The notes beneath the pieces were generated by a model. It did not search any database, had not been told where the DNA came from, and worked only from the letters and a program-made list of their open reading frames with translations. A stretch of 64,000 nt of DNA from CAYWWY01 sp964580185 (GTDB taxonomy: Bacteria; Thermotogota; Thermotogae; MWEM01). A program made the position numbers and the translations under genes. This document shows positions 52,739-60,808 of this stretch, piece after piece (position 1 is the first letter of the stretch; the number at the start of each line of letters is the position of its first letter). The stretch spans positions 1 through 64,000 of the forward strand of contig CAZOJQ010000011.1 in the NCBI GenBank assembly GCA_964580185.1, read 5' to 3'.

Positions 52739-53902
52739 CTATGAAAGGCTCATATTTAGGCCCAACCGTACTTGCTCGACCACATAATCGACTTCCTCAT
52801 CGGTCATCTCAGGAAAGATCGGAAGGGCAATGGTTTGATCGCATGCTTTCTGGGTATGGGGCAAATCCCCATTTGGTAGCGGAAGATGCTGAAAGCACTT
52901 CTGCTGATGGAGGCCCATTGGGTAATAAACAGACGTCCCAACCCCGTTTTTGATCAAAAACGCCCTAAGGCTGTCCCGATCCTTTCGTTCCGCATCAACC
53001 AACCGAATCACATACTGATGAAAAACATGACTCATGTCCTGGGAACTGATCGGCGTTTGAATCGGCATTTCGGTATCTGCGAACGCTCTGTTGTATCGCT
53101 GGGCAATCGTCCGCCTCCGATTGATATAATCGGGAAGGTGGTTTCCCTTGATCTTTAAGACCACTGCCTGAAGCTCGTCAAGCCGTGAATTGATCCCGAT
53201 CCGTTCATGGACATATCGGACGGATGATCCATGCGCCCGATAGATCCGGCAAAACTGCTCGAGCTCAGAATGCGGAGTGACAATCATCCCTCCATCCCCG
53301 TATCCTCCCAGGTTTTTGGTGGGAAAGAAGGAGAAGGTCGAAAGATCCCCCACACTGCCTGCCGGAGAAGATACTCCGTTTTTCCCAGAGTGGACCGCGC
53401 CGATCGATTGGGCGCAATCTTCGACCATCCAAATCTTGTAGGTCTTCCGAAGACAATCCAATCGTTCAAGGTCCATAACCTGTCCAAAGAGATGCACAGG
53501 AATGATTCCCTTGATCCGATCCCGCAAAGGATGATTGCGCAGCGCTTGTTCAACCTGGTCAAGATCCAGGTTGAAGGTCGAAGGATCGATATCCACGAAA
53601 AAAGGAATCCCACCGTTCCGAGTAATACAGCTGGCTGTGGCAAAGAAAGTGTAAGGCGTTGTGATCACATAATCTCCTGCTGTAAGCCCTAAAGCGGCGA
53701 CTGCGATTAGGAGGGCATCGGATCCGTTTGCTACCCCGATTCCATACCGAACCCCTGCCCAACGAGCAATCGACTGTTCCAAAGCCTCTCCTTGCGGGCC
53801 AAGAATGACCCGGCCGGAGGACAAGACTTGATCGATCCCCTCCAAAATCTCCTCCCGAAGCTCTCTATATTGCCGGGTCAGATCAAACAAAGGCACCTTC
53901 AT
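52739..53902 (-). CDS. DegT/DnrJ/EryC1/StrS sugar aminotransferase
   Basis: A 387-residue PLP-dependent aminotransferase acting on keto sugar nucleotides. The PLP Lys is in FSFFPTKNLGGYGDGG near residue 190. VEDCAQSIGA holds the ring-stacking acid, and VANGSDALLIA the phosphate cup. In the Wbp pathway such an enzyme (WbpE) aminates the 3-keto sugar produced by the Gfo/Idh oxidoreductase, which is encoded just across the intergenic region. The ATG overlaps the regulator stop (ATGA) and follows GGAGGCGGATCA. Confidence 0.93.
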   Translation of the reverse strand: MKVPLFDLTRQYRELREEILEGIDQVLSSGRVILGPQGEALEQSIARWAGVRYGIGVANGSDALLIAVAALGLTAGDYVITTPYTFFATASCITRNGGIPFFVDIDPSTFNLDLDQVEQALRNHPLRDRIKGIIPVHLFGQVMDLERLDCLRKTYKIWMVEDCAQSIGAVHSGKNGVSSPAGSVGDLSTFSFFPTKNLGGYGDGGMIVTPHSELEQFCRIYRAHGSSVRYVHERIGINSRLDELQAVVLKIKGNHLPDYINRRRTIAQRYNRAFADTEMPIQTPISSQDMSHVFHQYVIRLVDAERKDRDSLRAFLIKNGVGTSVYYPMGLHQQKCFQHLPLPNGDLPHTQKACDQTIALPIFPEMTDEEVDYVVEQVRLGLNMSLS

Positions 53903-54555
53903 TGATCCGCCTCCACTTTCTTGAGCGTCACTTGACCCATTTGGGAAATCGCAAAGACCATAATATTGGGCATCCCCTTTTTCTGCGCGTTTTCTGCGAT
54001 TCGCTTGGCGTGTCGGAAAGAAGCGGCAATGACCCCTTGATTCTCCTGAAAAACCACCTGATCCGGCGCAAAGACGGGGCAATCGTGAAACCGTTCACCC
54101 TGTCTTGAAAGAGCATCATCAATGAATCCCATCGGTTCGATGCCTTCCACTCTCAAAACACCCGCCAAAATCCCACCCACAATCCCCGCGCCATATAGGT
54201 ACAACTCTTCATACCCAAAATCTGAAAGCGCATCCAGGACATTGCCGAAAATCCTCCGAGATTGCGCATACAAACGGGCGGCTTCCTTCAGATACAACAG
54301 ATTCAGAAACTGAAGCCGAAAGGTTCCGGTATCGGTCAACACATATTTCATGTTCCTGCGGTTCTCCCCCACTTTGGTGATCAGCCCTTCCTCTTCAAAC
54401 CCTTTCAAATACTTGTTCACCATGCTGGGTACGATCCCGGCCGACCGCGCCAAACGCTCCTGAGAGATCGAAGCCGTCTCACTCAAGGTTTTTAGAAGAT
54501 TCATCTCCCGGAAATTGGGGGAAGGATTGAAAAAGGAATATTCGGAAAAATCCAT
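53899..54555 (-). CDS. Winged-helix regulator with C-terminal Rossmann-like domain
   Basis: A 218-residue two-domain protein. The N-terminal winged helix (about 15-85) reads SISQERLARSAGIVPSMVNKYLKGFEEEGLI in part, resembling the MarR-type HTH of EPS-associated regulators. The C-terminal half (about 110-210) starts YLYGAGIVGGILAGVL and has MGFIDD and VIAAS. That is a nucleotide- or nucleotide-sugar-binding fold as in PglD N-termini and sugar methyltransferase tails. It heads the nine-gene operon and is flanked by paired operator-like sites. ATG 54555 follows GGGAGGCGC; an upstream ATG has no ribosome binding site. Confidence 0.78.
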   Translation of the reverse strand: MDFSEYSFFNPSPNFREMNLLKTLSETASISQERLARSAGIVPSMVNKYLKGFEEEGLITKVGENRRNMKYVLTDTGTFRLQFLNLLYLKEAARLYAQSRRIFGNVLDALSDFGYEELYLYGAGIVGGILAGVLRVEGIEPMGFIDDALSRQGERFHDCPVFAPDQVVFQENQGVIAASFRHAKRIAENAQKKGMPNIMVFAISQMGQVTLKKVEADQ

Positions 54556-54571
54556 ATGCGCCTCCCGATTG

Positions 54572-54588
54572 TTCATTCACTCACTGAA
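54572..54588 (+). promoter_or_regulatory. Operator copy 1 (TTCATTCACT-N3-TGAA)
   Basis: TTCATTCACT-CAC-TGAA overlaps the predicted start of the minus-strand transcript that encodes the winged-helix regulator. An identical consensus lies at 54657-54673 in inverse orientation. The regulator is the likely ligand. Confidence 0.65.
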
Positions 54589-54590
54589 CG

Positions 54591-54618
54591 ATTGTACCAC
54601 AATCCAAGAAAAGAAGCA
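54591..54618 (-). promoter_or_regulatory. Promoter of the nine-gene minus-strand polysaccharide operon
   Basis: The minus strand has TTGCTT, a 17-base spacer, and TGG followed by TACAAT (ATTGTA on the plus strand at 54591-54596). Operator copy 1 lies directly downstream. Confidence 0.55.
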
Positions 54619-54648
54619 AATCAATCCTGGACTTTCGATGAACATCCA

Positions 54649-54657
54649 TGGTATAAT
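54649..54657 (+). promoter_or_regulatory. Extended -10 promoter of the Gfo/Idh-WbpA operon
   Basis: TGGTATAAT ends where operator copy 2 begins. TGGACT at 54628, 18 bases upstream of the hexamer, is a possible weak -35. Confidence 0.65.
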
Positions 54658-54673
54658 TCACACAGTGAATGAA
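54657..54673 (-). promoter_or_regulatory. Operator copy 2 (TTCATTCACT-N3-TGAA, inverse orientation)
   Basis: Read on the minus strand this is TTCATTCACT-GTG-TGAA, matching copy 1 at all 14 fixed positions. Its core, ATTCAC-ACA-GTGAAT (54656-54670), is itself a dyad. It covers the predicted plus-strand transcription start. Confidence 0.65.
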
Positions 54674-54697
54674 TAATACAATCAAGGAGGGATCCCT

Positions 54698-55744
54698 TTG
54701 CTCAAAGCAGGGTTGATTGGATGTGGTCGGATCGGTCTACGCAAACACATCGAAGCCTTTGCCATGAACCGACAACAGGTTCAGTTGATCGGAGTATGCG
54801 ATGTCAAAGAAGACCGAGCCAAGCAGGCGGCATACGCCTATGAAGAAACAACAGGTTTTCAACCAAAGATCTTCACCGACTACCGCTCATTGCTTGAAAC
54901 GGATTGTGATTGGGTTTCGATCGCCACCGAAAGCGGAAATCATTCCTCGATCTCCATCGAAGCTCTACAAGCGGGAAAACATGTCCTAGTCGAAAAACCC
55001 ATGGCGCTTTCGACCATAGAGATGGACCAGATGATCCGAACCGCCAAAGATCGAGGACGCAATCTGGGAGCCTGTTTCCAAAATCGCTTCAATCCAGCGG
55101 TGCGGGAGTTGAGAAAAAAAGTTGAACAAAAGGCTTTTGGTCAGGTCTTTCACATCACAGCCCGAATCCTATGGAATCGATCCAAAGCCTACTACGATCA
55201 AGCCCTTTGGCGGGGCACCCGAAAAATGGACGGAGGCACCTTGATGAATCAGTGTTCCCACAACATCGACCTGCTCCAATGGATGGCCGGATCTTCCCAC
55301 GCCTCGGTCGTTGGGATCACTCGAAACTTTGCCCATTCGTATCTGGAAACGGAAGACTTCGGGGCCGGGCTTATCGCCTTTCACAATGGGGTGATCGGGA
55401 TCATTGAAGGAACTTCCAATACCTATCCTAACAACCTGGAAGAGACCTTGTCCGTTTTCGGAGAAAAAGGAACCGTTGTTTTGGGAGGTTTGGCGGTTAA
55501 TCGGATTCAGACCTGGCGATTCGAAGGAGAAGAAAGCCACCCCTTCATGAACCTGCCCGATCCGGACACAGTTTATGGAAACGGTCACACACCGCTCTTT
55601 GAAGACTTTTGCGCTTCCATTCGCGAAAACCGCCCTCCCTTCATTAGTGGGGAAGAAGGGAAAAAAGCCGTAGAAATCATCTTGGCACTATACGAAGCAT
55701 CTGAAACCCAAAAAACGGGAGGAACCTATGAAGTTATTGGATAA
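54698..55744 (+). CDS. Gfo/Idh/MocA oxidoreductase (WbpB/WlbA-like)
   Basis: A 348-residue NAD(P)-dependent oxidoreductase. The Rossmann motif is GLIGCGRIGLRKH, followed by the family EKPMAL with its catalytic Lys near residue 102 and GGTLMNQCSHNIDLLQW with the conserved His. In the UDP-GlcNAc(3NAc)A pathway WbpB oxidises C3 of the UDP-sugar acid made by WbpA, and the adjacent wbpA-like and DegT genes fit that role. The TTG start follows AAGGAGGGATCCC. It ends inside the wbpA-like gene, which begins 17 bases upstream of its stop. Confidence 0.88.
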   Translation: MLKAGLIGCGRIGLRKHIEAFAMNRQQVQLIGVCDVKEDRAKQAAYAYEETTGFQPKIFTDYRSLLETDCDWVSIATESGNHSSISIEALQAGKHVLVEKPMALSTIEMDQMIRTAKDRGRNLGACFQNRFNPAVRELRKKVEQKAFGQVFHITARILWNRSKAYYDQALWRGTRKMDGGTLMNQCSHNIDLLQWMAGSSHASVVGITRNFAHSYLETEDFGAGLIAFHNGVIGIIEGTSNTYPNNLEETLSVFGEKGTVVLGGLAVNRIQTWRFEGEESHPFMNLPDPDTVYGNGHTPLFEDFCASIRENRPPFISGEEGKKAVEIILALYEASETQKTGGTYEVIG

Positions 55745-57038
55745 GATCGCCACTAAGAAAGCGGTTGTTGGAGTCATCGGTCTCGGATACGTAGGACTTC
55801 CATTGGCCGTAGAAAAGGCCAAAGCCGGCTATCGTGTAATCGGATTCGACATCCAAGAAAGCCGCGTCCAAATGGTCAACCAGGGAACCAACTATATCGG
55901 AGATGTAGTGAACGAAGACCTGGAAGAGATCGTCCGTTCTCAAAAGCTCCAAGCCACAACGGACTTTGATAAACTGATCGAATGCGATGTAGTAGCGGTT
56001 TGCGTTCCAACCCCCCTGAACATCTACAAACAACCCGATCTAGCGCATATCATCCATTGCACTCATGAACTCAGCAAACGAATTCACCCCGAGATGCTGA
56101 TCGTTCTTGAGTCCACAACCTACCCGGGAACTACGGAAGAGGTCATGCTCCCGATTCTGGAAAAAAATGGGTTGAAGTGTGGGACCGATTTTTTCTTGGC
56201 CTTCAGCCCTGAGCGCGTTGATCCGGGGAACCTTCTCTACAAAACCCAAAACACCCCAAAGGTCGTAGGAGGAGTCGGACCCAAATCCACAGAAATGGCC
56301 AAAACCCTTTATGAGACTGTCCTTCAAGCGCCCGTATGTTCGGTCTCTTCTCCCAAAGAAGCAGAGATGGCCAAAATCCTAGAAAACACCTTTCGCATCG
56401 TCAACATCGCCCTAGTCAATGAAATGGCCATCCTCGCCCACAAAATGGGAATCGATCTCTGGGAAGTCATCCAAGCCGCCGCCACGAAACCGTTCGGTTT
56501 CATGCCATTCTATCCTGGGCCTGGCGTGGGTGGGCATTGCATCCCGATCGACCCATTCTACCTCACCTACATCGCGCGAAAGTATGATTACCATACCCGG
56601 CTCATCGAAATGGCCGGTGAAATCAACGACTTCATGCCCGAATATGTGGTCCAACGGCTCATGAAACTGCTCAACCGGCATCAGAAATGCCTGAATGGCG
56701 CAACCATCGTTATGATGGGCATCGCCTACAAAGGAGATATCGAAGATATGCGTGAATCACCCGCCTTACATGTTCTGAACCAATTGGAAACCGAAAAGGC
56801 CCGTGTTCTGGTCGTGGATCCTTATGTACCGAATTTCACTCATCACGGAACGACACGCTCGACCATTCCCCTCTCCCAAGAGCTTCTCTCCCAATGCGAC
56901 GCCGTCGTCATCACGACCGCTCACAAAAAAAGGGTCGATTACGATTTGATCTACCACAGTTCTCCCTTGATTTTGGACACGAAAAACATCCTTCGAACCA
57001 AAGGGTTTTCGATCCAAGACCATGTGGAAGTGCTCTGA
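55728..57038 (+). CDS. UDP-N-acetyl-sugar 6-dehydrogenase (WbpA/WecC family)
   Basis: A 436-residue nucleotide-sugar dehydrogenase that oxidises C6 of a UDP-HexNAc to the uronic acid in two NAD-dependent steps. Key motifs are GVIGLGYVGLPLAVEKAKAG, VPTPLN, ESTTYPGTTEE, FSPERVDPGN and GPGVGGHCIPIDPFYL with the catalytic Cys. The pattern fits UDP-GlcNAc or UDP-ManNAc dehydrogenases rather than UDP-glucose dehydrogenase. The broken acetyltransferase starts within its stop codon (TGATG). Confidence 0.94.
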   Translation: MKLLDKIATKKAVVGVIGLGYVGLPLAVEKAKAGYRVIGFDIQESRVQMVNQGTNYIGDVVNEDLEEIVRSQKLQATTDFDKLIECDVVAVCVPTPLNIYKQPDLAHIIHCTHELSKRIHPEMLIVLESTTYPGTTEEVMLPILEKNGLKCGTDFFLAFSPERVDPGNLLYKTQNTPKVVGGVGPKSTEMAKTLYETVLQAPVCSVSSPKEAEMAKILENTFRIVNIALVNEMAILAHKMGIDLWEVIQAAATKPFGFMPFYPGPGVGGHCIPIDPFYLTYIARKYDYHTRLIEMAGEINDFMPEYVVQRLMKLLNRHQKCLNGATIVMMGIAYKGDIEDMRESPALHVLNQLETEKARVLVVDPYVPNFTHHGTTRSTIPLSQELLSQCDAVVITTAHKKRVDYDLIYHSSPLILDTKNILRTKGFSIQDHVEVL

Positions 57039-57407
57039 TGAACCCGACGATCGGAACCCATGTAGTCATTGAACCCGGCGCGATCATCGGTGAAGGATGC
57101 ATTTTGGGCCACAATGTGGTCGTCCACGCCCGTGTCCAATTGGAAAGTAGCCTTCTCAAACGACCGTTTTGGGGGAAGAACGGAAGAACGAAAAAACCAC
57201 ATCAAAGGCCCGACTCTCAAACGAGGAGCGAGAATCGGCGCCAACGCAACCATCCTCCCCGGAATCACGATCGGTGAAGACGCTCTGGTGGGTGCGGGAA
57301 GCGTTGTCACCAAAGACCTTGAACCCAGATACCTATATATGGGCGTTCCAGCCAAGAAAATCCGAGAAGTGCCAAAAGATCAACTCATCGAGGCCCAATA
57401 CCAATAA
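57038..57407 (+). pseudogene. Broken WbpD-like hexapeptide N-acetyltransferase (internal deletion + frameshift)
   Basis: Two reading frames carry two ends of one acetyltransferase. The frame from ATG 57038 gives GTHVVIEPGAIIGEGCILGHNVVVHARV and then loses similarity. The next frame, from about 57140, reads SNDRFGGRTEERKNHIKGPT and GARIGANATILPGITIGEDALVGAGSVVTKD, the normal C-terminal half. Intact relatives are about 190-200 residues with several more hexapeptide turns between these parts; only about 120 codons remain. A deletion of some 70-80 codons that changes frame explains this. In the Wbp pathway this enzyme would acetylate the 3-amino group, so its loss may matter for the final sugar. 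Confidence 0.75.
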
Positions 57408-57500
57408 CCCTCCAAAGCTTTCATGGTTTTTTGCCATAGAACTATGGTAGAATATCTTGTGGAACCAATCCTCAAATCAAAGGTTCATATGGGAGGAACA

Positions 57501-57683
57501 TTGATCACAAAAAGAAATCCTGACTACCGGACTTTTTTACAAAATGCCTTCTTGTTCGTAATGAATCTCCGATATCTGTCTCAAAACCAATGGAGTCCTT
57601 TTTTAAATGGTTATTCTGATAATTGGCTTCCTTTTTACCTATTCGATCCATTTTCTGTGCTCAAGAGGAGTCGATCGATTTGA
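57501..57683 (+). CDS. Possible small ORF upstream of the epimerase
   Basis: A 60-residue frame starting at TTG 57501 after GGGAGGAACA, ending four bases inside the epimerase start (TTGA overlap). The peptide is aromatic-rich (NAFLFVMNLRYLSQNQ) with no recognised family. An extended -10-like TGGTAGAAT lies at about 57444. It may be a leader, a remnant or non-coding. Confidence 0.25.
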   Translation: MITKRNPDYRTFLQNAFLFVMNLRYLSQNQWSPFLNGYSDNWLPFYLFDPFSVLKRSRSI

Positions 57684-58660
57684 ACATTGCGGTAATCGGA
57701 GGGTCAGGATTCATTGGTACCCGTCTAGTAAAGAGGCTTTTGGACTCAAATCACAATGTCACGATCATTGACAAAGCCCGTAGCAAAGAACACCCCAATT
57801 TATGGAAAAAAGCCGATGTTAGGGATCTGGAATCCCTTAGGAGAACGATCGATCCATCCCATCATGTTATTTACAATCTTGCTGCTGAACATCGAGACGA
57901 TGTACGTCCTAAGAAATTATACGACGAAGTGAATGTTGATGGCGCCAAAAACTTGTGCGCAATCGCAACTGAAAAGGGCATTCCAAGTATCGTCTTTACT
58001 AGTTCGGTCGCTGTGTATGGGTTTGCTGCCCCTGACACAGATGAAACGGGCACAATCAGCTATTTTAACGATTATGGAAGAACCAAATGGTTGGCGGAAG
58101 AAGTCTACAGAAACTGGCACAATGAGGATCGATCCTCAAGGAATCTTTGCGTTGTTCGTCCAACGGTTGTTTTCGGCGAAGGAAACCGCGGAAACGTATA
58201 CAACCTCATGAACCAAATTGTAAAAAACCGATTTATCATGGTAGGGAATGGGAAGAATAAAAAATCCATGGCATACGTAGAAAACGTTGCCGCATTTTTG
58301 GAATATTGTCTAGGTTTAAGAGGATACCACCTATACAACTATGTTGATAAACCTGATTATGACATGAATACTCTCGTTCACGAAGTAAGAAGGGTTTTAG
58401 GGAAGAATGATACACCAATACCCAAAATCCCTTATTTCTTAGGAGTTATTTCAGGATATGCCTTTGATTTGGTCTCTTTATTTTCAAAAAAACCTCCAGT
58501 GATCAGTTCTATGAGGATTCGCAAGTTTTGTTCGATTTCCTCGTTCGACCAGACAATACCGAAGGTTCTTTTTGATCCCGTCTTTTCGCTCCGTGATGGC
58601 CTAAAAAGAACCATTCTCTATGATTTCCATTCTGAGAACGGACACAAAAATGATTCCTGA
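57680..58660 (+). CDS. NAD-dependent sugar epimerase/dehydratase
   Basis: A 326-residue extended short-chain dehydrogenase acting on a nucleotide sugar. The cofactor motif GGSGFIGTRLV is at the N-terminus, FTSSVAVYG supplies the catalytic Ser, and YGRTKWLAE the Tyr-Lys pair. The substrate could be a UDP- or dTDP-hexose; 4-epimerase or 4-reductase activity cannot be distinguished. The TTG start follows AGAGGAG. Codon and base use begin to turn AT-rich in this gene. GT2 follows with an overlap. Confidence 0.88.
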   Translation: MNIAVIGGSGFIGTRLVKRLLDSNHNVTIIDKARSKEHPNLWKKADVRDLESLRRTIDPSHHVIYNLAAEHRDDVRPKKLYDEVNVDGAKNLCAIATEKGIPSIVFTSSVAVYGFAAPDTDETGTISYFNDYGRTKWLAEEVYRNWHNEDRSSRNLCVVRPTVVFGEGNRGNVYNLMNQIVKNRFIMVGNGKNKKSMAYVENVAAFLEYCLGLRGYHLYNYVDKPDYDMNTLVHEVRRVLGKNDTPIPKIPYFLGVISGYAFDLVSLFSKKPPVISSMRIRKFCSISSFDQTIPKVLFDPVFSLRDGLKRTILYDFHSENGHKNDS

Positions 58661-59399
58661 TTTAGTCACTGTGATAACGCCTCTTTTTAACTGCGAAGAA
58701 TTTATCGAAGAAACGATCTATTCAGTTTTGTCTCAGACCTACAAGGATATTGAATATATTGTTGTCAACGATGGGTCAACCGATAAGAGTGTGGCCATCG
58801 TACAATCAATAATGAAATCGGATCCAAGGATCCTTCTGATTGACAACCAACAGAATCAAGGGGCTGCAGCGGCAAGAAACGCGGCGATTGAGCTTTCAAA
58901 GGGGAAATTTGTCGCTTTCATTGACTCCGATGACCTTTGGAATAAAGATAAGCTATCCTTTCAGATCGACTTTATGCGGAAGAATCAAGTCCCTTTTTCG
59001 TTTACGAGCTATACGCAGTTTACAGGAACAGAAACCCATAAAAAAACAATCATAGCCCCTACTCGATTGACATACCGGCAAGAGCTTTTGTATAATCATA
59101 TCGGGACATCAACAGTAGTTTTCGATCAAAGAACAATCGGAAGAGTTTTTTTTCCCAATATCCGAAAACGACAAGACTATGGCATGTGGCTAAAAATATT
59201 AAAAATGGGATACATCGGATATGGAATCCAAAAGTGTCTTTCAAAATATCGAAAACGAAAAGGATCCATTTCTTCAAACAAAATCGACATGATTCGGTAC
59301 AACTGGAAACTTTACCGCCAGGTAGAAAACCTCAATATTTTCCAAAGTTCTTTGTATCTATCAACAACAATACTTTCAAAGTTGTTTAGAATAAAATAG
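58650..59399 (+). CDS. Glycosyltransferase family 2
   Basis: A 249-residue GT-A enzyme beginning VTVITPLFNCEEFIEETIYSVLSQT, with VNDGSTDKS, NQGAAAARNAAI and the DxD-like DSDDLW at about residue 93. It transfers a sugar from a nucleotide donor to the growing lipid-linked repeat. Starts at 58650 or 58620 are both possible; the former overlaps the epimerase by 11 bases. Confidence 0.88.
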   Translation: MIPDLVTVITPLFNCEEFIEETIYSVLSQTYKDIEYIVVNDGSTDKSVAIVQSIMKSDPRILLIDNQQNQGAAAARNAAIELSKGKFVAFIDSDDLWNKDKLSFQIDFMRKNQVPFSFTSYTQFTGTETHKKTIIAPTRLTYRQELLYNHIGTSTVVFDQRTIGRVFFPNIRKRQDYGMWLKILKMGYIGYGIQKCLSKYRKRKGSISSNKIDMIRYNWKLYRQVENLNIFQSSLYLSTTILSKLFRIK

Positions 59400-59492
59400 T
59401 ATATTATTTCTTTCTTATATATTTTTTAATTTCCTACTTTATAATTATTATTTTCCCTTTCAAATATTATAATCTGAAAATGAGAGGTAAAT

Positions 59493-60656
59493 ATGTCTTA
59501 TACTCTGCATGTTGCACTCATTTCTGAACTAAATACTTATGGAGGCGGCGTTGAAACATGGATTCAATATTTTACCAAAGAAATTCTTAAAGATTTTCGC
59601 TATAATAAATATTATATTTATTACATAAAAAAAAGTAATTATAATCGTTATTTCGTCTTTCCTTCAGATTATGATAATGATCGAATTATCTTACGATCTA
59701 CCAGTACGCGCGGTTTAAATGGCCCTTTTTCAATTTTTAAATTTGTATTATTTAATTTTTTCCGTTATATATTTAGTCATAAAAAGAATGATATATTTAT
59801 TTGTGTGGGCGCAACATATACTGGAATTTTAGCCTTTTTTTTAAAACTTATATATCATAATAATATTATATTAATTACATGGATAAGAAGTATTTCAATA
59901 GAAGAAAAAATTCACAGAAGTTCTAAATGTATAATATTTTCTAGAATATTCGAGTCATTAGCTTTTAGATATAGTAATTTTATAATTACTAATGGCGCTG
60001 ATACGGAGAATTATTATAAATCTAAATATCGTAAATACAAATATAAAATTCATAAGATAAACAATTCGCTAAGTAACTTAAAACTATTGAATATTACTTG
60101 CCCAGTCTTATTGAATAACGACATCAATATTGCTTATACCGGAAGATTAATAAATAGTAAAGGATTTTCTGACTTTTTGTCTTCTGTAGATAAGTATTAT
60201 CAATCGATATATTCACTAAATACCATATCTTTTCATGCCTATGGAATGGTAAATAATATTTCGATAGATAAAAGGGTTATTTTTCACAACTTTTATACTC
60301 CAGCTGACTTGTACGGCATTCTTAATAATAACCAAGTAATTATATTCTTAAATAAATCAAATATCGCAGGCGGTGTATCGCATAGCATACTCGAGGCCAT
60401 GGCTTCAGGTAGGCTTATTATTGCTTGGGATAATCCTATTCATAATCAAGTTTTGAATGCAGATAATTCTATCCTAATAAAAGAAGGAGACATTGAAAGC
60501 CTAGTAAAGGTATACCAAGATATTAATAGCATTTCAGCGCAAAACCTTTCTTTCTACACTTCAAAATGCGAAAAAGCAAAGTCGGATGCTATGAACTATC
60601 TGCCAGAAAACCACATAAGTGATTTCAATAAGATTTTAGAAAAATCTTTCGAATGA
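59493..60656 (+). CDS. Glycosyltransferase, GT4 family
   Basis: A 387-residue GT-B enzyme. The acceptor domain starts ALISELNTYGGGVETW. The donor-binding domain shows NIAYTGRLINSKGF and GGVSHSILEAMASGRLIIAW, a clear GT4 E-x7-E-like motif. The gene is very AT-rich, unlike the genes left of 57.4 kb. GAGAGGTAAAT precedes the ATG. Confidence 0.9.
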   Translation: MSYTLHVALISELNTYGGGVETWIQYFTKEILKDFRYNKYYIYYIKKSNYNRYFVFPSDYDNDRIILRSTSTRGLNGPFSIFKFVLFNFFRYIFSHKKNDIFICVGATYTGILAFFLKLIYHNNIILITWIRSISIEEKIHRSSKCIIFSRIFESLAFRYSNFIITNGADTENYYKSKYRKYKYKIHKINNSLSNLKLLNITCPVLLNNDINIAYTGRLINSKGFSDFLSSVDKYYQSIYSLNTISFHAYGMVNNISIDKRVIFHNFYTPADLYGILNNNQVIIFLNKSNIAGGVSHSILEAMASGRLIIAWDNPIHNQVLNADNSILIKEGDIESLVKVYQDINSISAQNLSFYTSKCEKAKSDAMNYLPENHISDFNKILEKSFE

Positions 60657-60808
60657 TATTATCATAATATATTATAAAACCGAACTATAATATAAGTGAT
60701 CAATGACATAATATATTAGTTTCTCGTTTTATTATATGCACTACTTAGGTATATTATGCATATCATATGATATTATACTAATCTATTAAAATATAGTTGG
60801 TGAATATT
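60657..60808. other. AT-rich spacer between two glycosyltransferase genes
   Basis: About 150 bases of very AT-rich sequence with several TATAAT-like strings. In such composition these are not informative, and nothing else was recognised. Confidence 0.3.

Noticed and set aside
46559..54697. A complete lipid A or dTDP-rhamnose pathway
   Set aside because: Only an LpxD-like gene and rfbC/rfbD are present. rfbA, rfbB and the other lpx genes are not in the window, so no complete pathway is claimed.
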